Shown: positions 12,101 to 23,667 of the stretch, piece after piece
Numbering within the stretch: position 1 is the stretch's first letter
Layout of the letters: every line of letters starts with the position of its first letter
Source of the DNA: Malania oleifera
Lineage: Eukaryota; Streptophyta; Magnoliopsida; Santalales; Ximeniaceae
Length of the DNA stretch: 64,000 nucleotides
Direction of reading: 5' to 3'
Assembly: GCF_029873635.1 (NCBI RefSeq)
Contig: NC_080426.1
Span: 58,622,673 to 58,686,672, forward strand
Notes under the pieces: generated by a model
Told to the model about the DNA's origin: nothing
Seen by the model: only the letters and a program-made list of their open reading frames with translations
The model's database searches: none
Made by a program: the position numbers and the translations under genes

Positions 12101-15100
12101 TCCACTTTGTCTTGTTGGCCAGTGAGACAAGTCTGTGTACAATCAACCACATCATCACGCATGTGCGGCCAATAATACCTATGCTTCAGTAGTTCTGTCA
12201 TTGGAGTCATTCTCCGCGAGTACCCCTCTGCCAACTTCCTGTAATAGTTGGTGAGGTCAAGATAGGAATGCAACTCCTTCACTGTCTTGGGGATCTTCCA
12301 TTCTTGAATTGCCCTTACCTTCTCCATATCCCTCCGGATACGACCTTGCTCCATCACATGACTAAGGAATTTGTTGCTTCGTTGAGCGAAATATCACTTC
12401 TCTTTCTTCACATACAGACTGTTTCCCCTTAGCTCGTCAAACACCTTCCGTAGATGCTCTTCATGTTTCCTCTGAAACAGCATCGATGCTCCCAATGGTG
12501 CTTTGGAAGGGCGAACATATCCCGCTTCCAACTCATCAAGTTGTTTCCTCCGCTATGCTAGCTCTGGAGGCGCCATCTGATATGGCCTTGTTGCAGGTGG
12601 TTTTACTCTTGGCAACAACTCGATCCTATGCTCCATAGTCCGTCGTGAAGGTAAGTTATGAGGCATCTTATCCAGCATCATCTCCTTGTACTCATCTAAC
12701 TCCATTTGGATGGTCGTAGACACTCGCTCTTGGCCTACTTCTTCATCTACCACCACTGTGGCTAGATATGTCTGCTCACCCTTTCTCAATCCCCTCTTGA
12801 GTTGCATGGCTAAAAGGGACTTCCCGTCGTCTCCTTTCGTTGCAACGACTTGCACCATGCATGGGTGATCTCCCATCAGGCATAGGGAACTAGTAGAAGG
12901 CATCAGCACTGCCTTTGTCCCCTTTAGGAATTCCATTCCCAAAATGACTGTAAAGTCATCCAATGGCACCGCTATGAAATTTGCATGACCTTCCCACTGT
13001 CCAAGCTTCACATTTACTTGCTTGGCTACTCCTAGAGTAGGTTGGGCTACATAATTAACTGCTTTCATGTATCCTGTATCCTTCTCCAAGGATAAGTTGA
13101 GTCTCCATGCTTTCAACTGCAAAACAAAATTATTAGTAGCCCTGGTATCCACCATAGCGTGGGTACTCTTCCCATTGATCCTCAAGTCCACAAACATCAG
13201 TCCCTTGGCTTGTGTAACTTTCGGTGCTTTCGCCTGCTTTTCCAATGCGCTCACCTGACGCATTGCACCCACCCTCGGGGTTTCCTCCTCTTCCCCATCG
13301 CTTTCCACCACTTGTCCCGAAGTGGAAGCTTGCAAGGCATTGAGTAATCCTTTGTGTGGGCACTCACTAACTCTATGAGGGCTTCGACACAAGAAATATG
13401 AAAATTTTCCCTTTCCATTTGGTTTGTTGAACCCTCGAGACGATGAAGCTTCCTTTGAAGTTGAGGCCTTACAGTCAGCTCCCCCACCCTTGGGTTTGCT
13501 TTTTTTGAAAGACTTTTCACGGTATTATCACTTGCGTGGTTAGTCAAGCATTCTACGGCAGCTTGCGCGGTAGACAGGTCTTGAACTCTTTGTCTATGAA
13601 GTTCAGTTCTTGCCCACAGTTTCAATCCTTCAAGAAAATAGATATCCTTTTCTGACATGTCCCAAATATCCAACATCAAAGCAGAAAATTGTTTCATGTA
13701 TTCCCTGATTGACCCACTATGCTTGATGTCTCTTAGCTTTTTCCTAGCATTATACTCGACGTTCTCAGGAAAGAATTGGGCCTTGAGTTCTCTCTTCAAG
13801 TCTACCCAACTATCCACTACACAGCATCTAGTTTCAATTTCATTGTACTTGGTACGCCACCACAGTTTGGCATCACCAACCAAGTACATGGTTGCAGTAT
13901 CCACTTTCACTTGTTCTGAGGTCGTCCTCACAACGCGAAAGTACTGCTCCATATCAAACAAGAAGTTTTCTAACTCCTTGGCATCACGGGCACCCCCATA
14001 TGTCCTGGGTTCTGGTACCTTGGTCTTGCTAACTCCTGGAGTGTTGGAGTTTCCCATAGCAAGAACCATCAGATTCATCCTTGCATCCTAGTCAGCTATC
14101 TAAGACTGCAAAGTTTCCATGGTGTGGTGAAAGTCTTCTGACATCTCACCTATCCGACTTGCTTGATGTTTTTGTGATTCCATCACTTCATCAACAAGTC
14201 CCCTCAGTTGGGCCCTCTTGTTGGCTGTTCTCTCAGCCTGTGCTTCCAACATGCTGATTCTTTCAACATTGTTTGGTGTCATGGTCACTTACCAAAGCTT
14301 TCCAAATCCCACAATGAAGGTAATTGAATTCACGTAGCAAATAACCTTTGCTCTGATACTAGGTGTCACGGGCCGACTATTTTCACACCTTTGTGAAAGG
14401 GCCGTGCGTCGCTAGCTAAAGCTTTCTTGCTTAACTAGCCAGCCTATCGTTTACCACAATTCATCCACGAAACACTTTCATTAGCATTCAATTAAATAGC
14501 AGCGGAAGCAGTAAACAATTATGAAAGCAGTGGCAAGCAAGCTGTAAACATTGAAGCAACGCAATTCATTAACAACACCTCCATTGACATTGTGTGTTTA
14601 GCGAGGGATGCAAGCAGGCTCAACACGTTGACAATAGCTAGTGAGTTTTACAAGACTGATGAGTGAGTTTTACAAGACTGATGAACACTCACTCTCCCCT
14701 AAAGAGCTTTATATGCAAATATCATCCTGGCACTAGGAAACATCAAAGTGACCGAGGAGTCCTACTGCCTTATTTGGCATACAGAGAAACTTCTAGTAGA
14801 AAATAACCCTACACTAGTATTTACATGATGGAAACCCATCCCCAACGCACGAGACGAGTGGTCACAGGCAAGCATAATGCCCTGAACAAGCTAGGCTTGT
14901 GACAGTACCATGCAGTACCATCTCAAACAAATGTGAATTTCTAGCTTGGCTGGCCACAGAATAAAGCAAAAATACCTTTTGGAGGTTTAGGGCTCACCCA
15001 AGGGAGTCACAACCCCTACTTACTCAAATTTCATAATCTCACAAGCATAAACAAAACACAATGCTACAACATATCTAACCATTTCACTTAATAGGAATTG

Positions 15101-18100
15101 GTACACAAGTAGGTTGTGTCATAGCAACCAAACAACCATCTTCCTCACAGGTCAAAAGCTATACATATAAATTTCCTAACTACTTAAGAAAACATACAAC
15201 AACAACAACAAGCCTTAAGTCCCACTAGGTGGGGTCGGCTATATGAATCCTTTTTTGCCAATTTACCCGATCAAGAGTTTTTTCCCCTACTAGATTAAGG
15301 GCTATTAAATCCTTTCTCACTACCTCATTCCAAGTTATTTTAGGCCTATGCCTTTCCCTTTTCATGCCAGAAATAATAACTAACTCACTTCTCCTCGGAG
15401 GTGCTCTACTAGGTCTGCGTTTTAAATGCCTAAACCATCTAAGCCACCCCTCATCTTGTTTTTAACCAGTGCTATACCTAAATTATTGTGTATATGCTCA
15501 TTTCTTACTTTATCTTTTAATGTTAAACCATTCATCCACCTTAACAATTGCATTTCAATGACTTTTATCTTTTTTTACATGTTTCTTAGTTGCCTGAAAT
15601 TCCGAACCATAAAGCATAGTTGAACTTATAGCCGTCTTATAAAACTTTCCTTTTAATTTTAAGGGTATTCTACGATCACACAACACACTTGGTGCACTTC
15701 ATTTTACCCAACCTGTTAACTCTATGTACTACATCTTCTTCAATTTCCCCTTTAGTTTACATAATAGATCCAAGCTATCTAAACCAATAGTCTCTTGATA
15801 ATCAAGTTTAATCTTCTCTCCGTTACTACTCCTTACATTTTGAAATTACATTTCATATATTTTGTCTTATTTCTATTTATCCTAAACTTATTAGACTCTA
15901 GTGTGGCTCTCCAAAGTTCTAGCTTAGGTTCTACTCTGCTCCTATTGTCATCAATCAACTCGATATCATTTGCAAACAAAATACACTGAGGGATCTCATT
16001 TTGGATATTCCTAGTAAGTTCAACAATTTTTAAAGGAAAAAATAAGGACTCAAAATAGAACCTTGATGTACACCAATTGTGATTGGAAAATCTCTAGGTT
16101 CCCCTCCTACAGTTCTAACGCTAGTTACTACTCTATCATACATATCCTTAATGACCTAAGTATATCTACTGCAAGCATCCTTCTTTTCTAAGACCCACCA
16201 AAGAACTTCCTTAGGGTACTCTATCATATGGTTTCTCTAGGTCAATAAAAATAATATGTAAGTACCTCTTCTTTTTTCTAAACTTTTCCATTAAAATTCT
16301 TAAAAGATAAATAGCTTTTGTTGTTGATCTCACAGGCATAAAATTAAATTGATTTTATGAAATCTTCATTTCTAGTCTTATTTAATGTTCAATTACCCTT
16401 TCCCATAATTTCATCGTATGACTCATAATCTTAATTTTATGATAGTTATTACAGTTATGAAAATTGCTTTGTTTTGTACAAAGGTACTAACGTACTTTTC
16501 CTCAATTCTTTTGGCATTTTATTGTTTTTATAGTAGTGTTGAATATATTAGTTAACCAAATTATTCCTTTATCCTCTAAACATTTCCAAACTTCAATTGT
16601 TATTTTATTTGGTCCTATAGATTTCCCACTTTTCATTTTTTTTATTGCCGTCTTAACTTTAAGGACTTTAATTTTTTCAAATAAATCTCCTAATTTTAGT
16701 CTTCCCTCATTTGTCACCAAGTTCAATATTTCATTTTGGTTTTCATTAAACGACTTATCAACGTATCTTTGTCACCTCTCTTTTATGTCTTCGTCTCTAA
16801 TTAAGACATTATCATTCTTGTCTTTTATACATTTTACATCACCTAAACCTTTGCATTTTCTTTCTCTAGCTTTAACAAGTTTATAAATGTCTTTTGTTCT
16901 TCCTTTGTATCTAGTTTAGTATATAAAGTATAATAAGCCCTATATTCAGCTTCACTAATAGTCTTTAAGTCTTGTTTTTCATTTTTTATCGTTTCTTTAT
17001 ATCTTTCAAGATTTTCTATATTTCTACAACTTTGCTATATTTATATCAATTTAATTGTCTTAACGACTTTTTGTACTTCTTGATCCCACCACCAACTTTC
17101 TTTACTATCCGAGCATCTTCTTTTGGACGCACCTAAAACCTCTTTTGCTATCCTTACGATAGAATTAACCATTTTATTTCAAACATTATTTGCATTTACC
17201 TAACTCGTACCATCTAATCACATTCTTTAATCATTTTATCTTTGAAATTTACTATATTTTATCTCCCTTCAAGTTCCACCATCTAGTTCTCTTGTGTTGA
17301 TTTATGTTGCTCCTTCTCTTCCATTTTTTAATATGTATATCTAATACGAAGACTATGTTGTGTAGCCAAATTTTCACCTGGATAACTTTACAATCCTTAC
17401 GAGATAGACAATTCCTATTCCTAGTTAAGAAGAAATCTATTTGACTTCTGTGATACCCTCCCTTGAAAGTTATTAAGTGTTCTTCTCTTTTTATAAAACA
17501 ATTATTCTATAAAACCAAATCGTAAGACTTGGCAAAATCTAAGATTGTATCACTAGCCTCATTTTTATCTCCATATCCATGGCCTCCATGTATTGTCTCA
17601 TATCCTATATTATCCATTGGATTTCCAATGTGACCGTTGAAATCAACTCCTATGAATGTCTTTTTAGACGTTGGTATCCCTTGTAAAATACTATCCCTAT
17701 CTTGCCAAAGTTGTCTTTTAAGATTTTCTCTTAAGCCTATTTAGGGAGCATACACACTAATGACGTTCACAATCTCCAGACCTAAAGCTGGCCTGATTTT
17801 AATGGTCCTATTCCCTATTCTTTTAACATCTATTACATTTTCTTTTAGGTCTTTGTCTAGAATAATTCCCACCACATTTTTATGTTTCTCTTTATTAGTG
17901 TACCAAAGTTTAAATCCTGATTTTCAATTTCTCTAACTTTCTCTCCTACCCATTTTGTTTATGGAAGGCATATTAAGTTAATTTTCCTTGTAGACATTAT
18001 TTCAACCATTTCCATACTTTTGCACATAAGAGTCCCTCTATTTCAAGTTGCTAATCTAATCTTAGTTTCTTGTGCTAATTTATTAACCCTCTCCCTTCTA

Positions 18101-21100
18101 TACTGACCTGGTCTATTCCCTCGACCTAGGTGAATTTGGTAAGAATTCATGATAATAAGATCTGACAGAGTTTTACGTTAGGTCATGAAAACCAAGGTAA
18201 TACATGTGCTTCCATATGCATACCCACATTAATTGGCGAATAAACAAACTTACAAATCCTTTCCTATTCGGATCCAATTACATGCAAATTTCTACCTTTT
18301 TTTCTCAAGGAATTCCATTTTTACCAAAATATGAAATGTATAAATGAAGTTAAGGACATACCTTGATTATTAGATTTTCTAATTTGTTTTGATGCTCCTA
18401 TGAATTTGTTGTATTTTTCCAGAATTTTCATGAATTTACTTGATTTTCTGAAAAATTCTCTCCCTTCCTCTATCTCTCTAGAACAAGGGTTTACAGCCAT
18501 GGTAAAAGATATTGCCATGTTGTTTCTGGTATGGTTATTCCTAAAAGCAGTAATTGAGAGAAGTGGGCTCTTAATTATGCTGCTAAGAGTCTGCCAAGCT
18601 AGTGTAAAAAAATTATTGAAAAACCGAAACTAGAGCGAGACTGAACCATTTCACATTTTCGTTTGGTTTTCCAGTTAAAATTTTTAGTTTCAGTTTTTTA
18701 TTTTTTTAAAACTGATTTTAAGTTTTGGTTCTGGTCTCGGTTAATGAACCAAAATTCTTAATATTACTTTTTTTGAAGTTTAAAATTTAAAATTATTTAT
18801 TTAATTTAATTAATTTTAAAGAAATTTAACACAAATTAACTAACATGCCACGATTATTGAAAGCTCTTATGTGATGGGGGCATTTTATATACAATTAGGG
18901 GCAACCCTGTCATGTTTTATTAATGTGGGACAAGGACAACGAACAAAGGAAGGAGAACAGCTCTCCCATGTTTTTGTCCCACATAGGCTCCACTCAAATT
19001 TGGGGAGCCTTGTCCCTGTTATAAAACCCAGGCCTTGCATTGCATTCCCTCATTCATGGGCTGCAGCTAATCTAAGGTTGGCTGTGTGGCCCTCTTCTCT
19101 CCATGCCTATGTTTTGTTATTAATAACTGAGCTTGAGGTTTATTTTTAAAAAATATTATTATAATCTGTTAAGAACTGCAAACCTAACCAATAAACTTTG
19201 GGATTGGTTTGCAGTATTGAAAACCGAATGTTTTGGTTTGGTCATTGGTTTTGGGTAAAACTGATCTGATTAGAACTGGGTACAGCCCTACTGCAATGTG
19301 TCCAGTTCTGGCTTCAACTTGTCTAACTCTTCTGTTTTCCGCCAAGTGTCTGCTAGGTGTCCCTACCTTATCATCTTTTTGCAGTAGCCCATCACCGCCA
19401 TTCTCATTGTTGAAGGAAGCCCCTATTGGCCTACTGTCAAACCCTTGATTACCTTGAAAATGCCAAGGCATGTGGTGTTGTCAACTCATGTGCCAAGGCA
19501 ATAGCAGAAGATGGTCTATCATGGGTTATCTTGTGGGATTTGGTGGATTGACGTTCTATGTTTGCTAAGGAGGGAGCACATAGAAATAGAGATGTTTGAG
19601 AACATACAACATGGTTAGAGATGGACGTGGTTGAGGCCATGGTCTTTGACAAGTCTGTTATAGTGGTTGGTTTTGGTTGGTGTTGTCGGATACTCGCGTA
19701 CAAGTCAAATGCCTCAATGTCAGATGGTGCTCATGCATATGTGGGTTATGTCATGGTTAAAGGGAAATTGTGGATAACACAAGGAATTGACACACAGGTT
19801 GTGTGCTTTCTCAATGAAAAGGCTGCTGTGTTGAGTCGTTGACATGTTGACCTGACAAGGTGGTTACTTGACAGTTTTCCTTGTTAGGGCTGACATGCAT
19901 GCTTGTTTGAAGGATATCTCATGGTTTGACATATGGCAACGTTCCTAGCCACAAATATGTTGATTCAGTTAGTCATGCCTTGTTGGCAAATGCGGGTTGC
20001 ATCTAGCACAATCCATGCAGTTAAGGTTTTCAATTGCTAACCCTAGACAATTGGGGGGGGTGGGGGTCAACTGCATATGATGACATGCGGCGTGGTGTGG
20101 GACATTAGAGGGAATTTGTGGATTGTGTTCCTACATATGTCTTTGTGCAATCCTTGTCTTGAATAAGAATAAAGGTTGGGAGTTGTTGCTCCTGTAAATT
20201 TCTTTGCCTGGTGTATGCCATACTCTTTTTACACACTTGCGGGATTAACCAACAAATTTGATTGTGTGTCATTTTCTTAACCTAGCGAGACTTGGTTCCA
20301 TATATACAGTGTCAAGGAGAGGTGTGAGGAACTTAGACCTTGTGACACCTACCCTCCCCCACACAAACCACCTCAACCTCTATGATGCTCTCCTTCCCTT
20401 CTTGTTTCTCATGAGAGGCTGTACTATTTGAAGCATATCTCAGTTATGCTAACAAGGGTCCTACCCTTGAACCGGCTCTACTCCATACTTGAGTTGATTG
20501 GTCTGAATTGGTACATCTAAACCAAAATGGTCCGTAAAAAAATAAATAAAAAAAAGGTTGGTGTGATGACCAAGTAACAATTCACATGTTCTCAACACTT
20601 TGTTCTTTTTTTGAAGGACTAGAGAGACCAAACACTTGCTTCCTAATGCAGACTCATGCGGCAGCTACCGACAAGAATGTTGCAACCACATCAGCAAATT
20701 GTTAGTTGTGTTGGCCTGCCTTCTTGGGCTGAAGAAAGAGGACAAACTTGAGAATCCACATGGTGTTATTGGCTCAATGGTATTGAGCAAATTACTCCAC
20801 TGAGCTAAGCAATCAATAAATATGTTTAATGCTCACAATAGGTTTAACTGTAATGATTTCTTTGTTTGAGAAAAGGAGAGGTATGACCCGTGTTTAGTGG
20901 GCCAGTATCATTGCTAGAGCTGTTACCATTTGTATTTGCGACATGATTAGAGGGCATAAGGGATGTGCCAAAATTGATATTTGAGGTCAAGCCTATGAAG
21001 CTTGGACATGGACATGGGTGTCCACATATGTTAAGACAAGTTGATACGCCAAATCTTAAAAATTCAAGACACAACATGGGAAGAGTGCGGGGATTAAAAA

Positions 21101-22777
21101 AAGCATATATATATATATTTACACACACACACACACACATATGGTTGTGTTAATAGCACGTTTTTTAATCCAAAAGTATGATCCTCTAAAAAATAGTAGT
21201 CAAACATCATTGAATTTGCATTATTTGTTTATGATGTTGATAAATATGTTCTGTGTGATTTTCGAACTCTTCATTAATAACTGCAAATTGTTTTTGGGTA
21301 ACATGATTGATGCAAGTTACAAGTTTGCTTGATTTAGATAGTATATCTTTTTTGAAAATATACGAAATTTCTAAAATTTGATAATATTACAGCATGTCCC
21401 CTTAGATTTTTGTTATTTTCCTTAAAACAATACCCATTGTATCATGCAAGTGTCGGACACTTCAGATTTCCTGCGTTCGACATGTATCTAGAAATAAAAA
21501 TAAGCATGACATGCTTGAGAAGTGCCTGACGCATGTTGGGGCCATCGGAGAATTGTAGGCTTTTAATTTGTGTTGGACACCGACATTTCCCCCTTGTTGA
21601 AGTGTTGGTGCTTTAGAGGCCTGAAGAATCCATGAATGAACTAAGAGGGTGAAAACTACAAAGATTATGCCTTCCACGGATGGTAAATCTGCTGAATTCA
21701 AGGCTGAAGATGTCAGTGAGATTGCTCATTCTTGCTAAATTTATCTCAAACGACTTAGCCCTTCGCATTCATATTTATTTTTTAGGCCTACATATATCGC
21801 TCAATAACAAGTTTGCTTGGGTTTTTCAAGTCTTCATCCTTCAAATGTTTTGGGTTTAAGGTCAAATGGTTATCAATTTGGGGTGAATGAAGCTGTGTGA
21901 ACTTCAATGCCTGTAACTATAGTTCATTACGTTTGGCATTTTTAAGAGTTTTGGGCAGAACTTCATTTCTTTTTTCAGAACTTTCCTATTATTGCAGCAT
22001 TTTCTAATAGATTTTAGTAAGTAATGATCGACTAGACTAGGGTTTCATTATTGGGAAAGTGATATTTTAATCGTATTTAGGTTTCCTGATTCTCAAACAT
22101 ACTAAACCTATAAATATATGATTGTAAGACTTGTTATTTAGACTTGAATTTTGAAATGAATCTGAGTTGTTATGGTTTGTCCCTTTGTGTGTGAGGACTT
22201 TGGTCCTGTGTCATGTATCCTTAATTTCATTTCACTGTTTAGGTATCATAGGGAACCAGCTTCTCTGGGTGTGAGGGGTAGGTGTATGCATGTGTGAAAA
22301 AACTTTGTTATTCCTCAGCTAAATGGTGATAATCTTCTGCAGGACGCTCTTCGGGAAGCCAAAGCAAATGGTTTCAATGTAACTGTCATTAGAAAAGGGG
22401 AGCTTCAGCTCAATGTGGACCAGACTCTGGAAGAGGTAGAGGAACAAATCACTGAGATTGGAAGCAAAATATACCATGATAAGATCATGCGTGAACGCTC
22501 CGTGGATATAAGCTCATTGATGAAAGGTGTATTTGGTGCAGGCCAGTCAACTAGGAGGTAATTTTTGCATATTGGTAAAGTAACTTTCAAAAGATTCAGC
22601 AATGGGAGATAATTTATTGTAGGGCACCATTCATGGATGATAAAAGTAGTGTAGTTGATTTAAATAATTATCACATTACATTCTCAAGCTAAATTCTCCT
22701 TACTTTCTGTGTCATTTTCTTTCAGGAAAAGGCTGAAACGCGTGTTGAAGAAGCCTACCAAGCATGAAAGATATTAA
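6151..22777 (+). CDS. EMB1703: EMBRYO DEFECTIVE 1703-like chloroplast protein, five exons
   Basis: Coding exons by GT/AG junctions and frame: 6151-8443, 8722-9368, 9724-9933, 22343-22557 and 22726-22777; total 3417 nt, 1138 residues. The N-terminus is rich in Ser and Arg without early acids, with RRRCFRVSA near residues 60-67 as a likely transit-peptide cleavage region. A hydrophobic helix (GVLLLCGSLLFWAA, about residues 270-285) suggests membrane anchoring. The middle is charged and poorly conserved in style. The C-terminus (from about 870: KEYWQHTKKWSRGFLEVY, EEDYLWWLDLPHIL, QYHVIAFEDPGDC, GFNVTVIRKGEL) matches what I recall of plant EMB1703 (Arabidopsis At3g61780, about 1.1 kaa), needed for embryo development; its biochemistry is unclear to me. 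Joins are phase-consistent and the C-terminal exons match the family, so the gene looks intact despite its 12.4-kb intron 3. Confidence 0.85.
10330..10560 (+). mobile_element. Copia-type LTR 3' end remnant with primer-site-like sequence
   Basis: A stretch including GTATTTAGGTTTCCTAAT and GAGTTGTTAG...CCCTTTGTGTGAG aligns with 22010-22215. It is directly followed by TTGGTATTGGAGTGCC, resembling the TGGTATCAGAGC initiator-tRNA primer site of Copia elements. It is a heavily decayed fossil. Confidence 0.5.
11026..11062. repeat. AT/GT microsatellite
   Basis: Alternating AT followed by GT-rich repeats with interruptions. No gene context beyond intron 3. Confidence 0.9.
11537..11913 (-). repeat. 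Partial 3' LTR of the intron-3 Gypsy element
   Basis: Aligns with 14364-14740 of the 5' LTR, including a shared TTAGCATTCAA, GTGTGTTTAGCGAGGGA and AAAGAGCTTTATATGCAAAT. The first about 160 bp of the LTR, in element orientation, are absent. Confidence 0.85.
14364..14904 (-). repeat. 5' LTR of the intron-3 Gypsy element
   Basis: 541 bp with TG...CA ends. It contains a direct duplication of about 24 bp (GTGAGTTTTACAAGACTGAT twice, near 14640-14688) that the 3' copy lacks. The primer-site-like CTCTGATACTA lies immediately at 14351-14361. Confidence 0.85.
15195..18165 (-). mobile_element. RTE-type LINE, nearly full length, decayed
   Basis: The minus-strand 3' end reads ATATAGCCGACCCCACCTAG, then GGGACTTAAGGC, then a (TTG)n tail, the standard end of plant RTE LINEs. 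Upstream are remnants of the reverse transcriptase, and an apurinic endonuclease-like domain near 17400-18100 (VISVYAPQ, FNGHIG, YGDKNEA segments). The reading frame is broken many times, and the endonuclease LQETK-type motif has lost its glutamate. The 5' border near 18165 is approximate. It lies antisense to the host gene in intron 3. Confidence 0.85.
18166..22009. other. Intron-3 stretch without supported genes
   Basis: AT-rich sequence with AACCGAAAC/GGTTTTGG-type low-complexity near 18610-18760 and 19190-19260, a G-run near 20051, and a TA/CA microsatellite at 21106-21141. Short open frames here show no recognisable domain. Parts may be decayed transposon sequence, but I cannot assign a family. 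Confidence 0.5.
21106..21141. repeat. TA/CA microsatellite
   Basis: (TA)n followed by (CA)n, about 36 bp. Confidence 0.9.
22010..22215 (+). mobile_element. Second Copia LTR remnant, pair of 10330-10560
   Basis: Shares GTATTTAGGTTTCCT, ATATATGATTGTAA, GAGTTGTTATGG and CCCTTTGTGTG blocks in the same order and orientation as 10330-10560, at roughly 70-75% identity by eye. It could be the 3' LTR of the same ancient element or an independent solo LTR. Confidence 0.45.
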
Positions 22778-23667
22778 TTTTGGGCATTCTCCAGGAAAGA
22801 CAAATCGGTAGCAAATCTATATTAAGTCTTGTTCTTGTGCAAGATGTTACGATCTAAGAATTAACTGCATGAATGAGGACCTGAATCTCTCTTTGCAAAG
22901 TTTCTTTGCACTTGTCTGTCTGCACAGGTAAGAACGTGAATCGCTCTGCCCATGTATGTGGAGGATCAAGGATTAAGGATGCCAATACATGTTCAACAAA
23001 TTAAGAATTAACATTACTTATATTAATTGTTAACATTAAATATATGCTTTCACCATATTGTATAAAGCTCAAAGCAGCAAACTTATTTATCAAATTTTCC
23101 ATTTCAATTTATGCATAACAGTTCTGAGTAAATAATAAATCTTGCATGTTATTGTAGTTACTTGGATTTGATTTGGTGTAAATCCAGACTATCCAGTTCA
23201 AGTCAGCTATAGAATAGCTCATACATAACAGCTCTCATGTATGGGCTTGATGTAGAATATATGTCATACACTAAAAGGGGAAGCTCATTAATGACAAGAT
23301 CTAGGCCCTCCGCATTTTATTTGCACAAGTTATTACTGGCGATGCAGCATCGCCATCCCTAGTTCTACTAGCTTTTTGGAGATATAAATACATGCAATAA
23401 ATGGAAGATTAACTATTTAACTTTGATGTTCATACAGTTTAGATATATAGCCACCATTTTATATTTACTATAAAGGAAGAGGAAATGGTTTCTGATCGTC
23501 ATTTTTCCTTCAACATATTCCAAAAAAGCCCCTCAATATGCTGGTGATTGTTTCCTATAAAAGTTCAAAGATGGATAAATAGGTATTTTTACATACTACA
23601 ATAAATTGACGCACAATATTCACTCTTCCTTTTCAGTAGCTTGATTTTATCTCTTAATATATCTGTA
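22778..23667 (+). other. 3' flank of EMB1703-like gene
   Basis: The presumed 3' UTR begins after the TAA at 22775-22777. AATAAA-like signals are present in AT-rich sequence, but no single polyadenylation site can be chosen. No coding region is seen before the LINE at 23668. Confidence 0.45.

Larger units (their letters stand above)
11537..14904 (-). mobile_element. Internally deleted Ty3/Gypsy element in intron 3
   Basis: The minus strand reads 5' LTR (14364-14904, 541 bp, TGTCACAAGCC...GTGACA), a primer-site-like TAGTATCAGAGC just inside it, gag (about 13250-14290), and a retroviral-type aspartic protease region (about 12550-13390). Short remnants of reverse transcriptase and integrase (11900-12530, including SLDFITNLPRVG and VVIDRFSKYG) follow, then a partial 3' LTR (11537-11913). 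Most of reverse transcriptase, RNase H and integrase is missing, as is the first part of the 3' LTR. The element is broken and non-autonomous, with large internal losses. Its LTR copies differ at roughly one base in ten by eye, so it is not recent. Confidence 0.88.
9934..22342 (+). other. 12.4-kb third intron of EMB1703-like gene, filled by transposons
   Basis: The donor AAG|GTAACT at 9933/9934 and acceptor CTTCTGCAG at 22342 join the ...FVIARPPK exon in frame to DALREAKANGFNV. The other introns of this gene are 278, 355 and 168 bp. Contents: Copia LTR remnant near 10330-10560, deleted Gypsy element 11537-14904, RTE LINE about 15195-18165, and a second Copia LTR remnant near 22010-22215. The stretches 10561-11536 and 18166-22009 show no gene I can support; they contain AC/AT microsatellites and AT-rich sequence. 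Confidence 0.85.

Noticed and set aside
11532-14909. Target-site duplication for the intron-3 Gypsy element
   Set aside because: The flanks TAGTA and GTACC do not match; a rearrangement or decay is likely, so no claim is made.
19621-19842. 73-codon frame in intron 3
   Set aside because: No domain, no neighbouring exons with matching splice phase, and it is located in a decayed intronic stretch.
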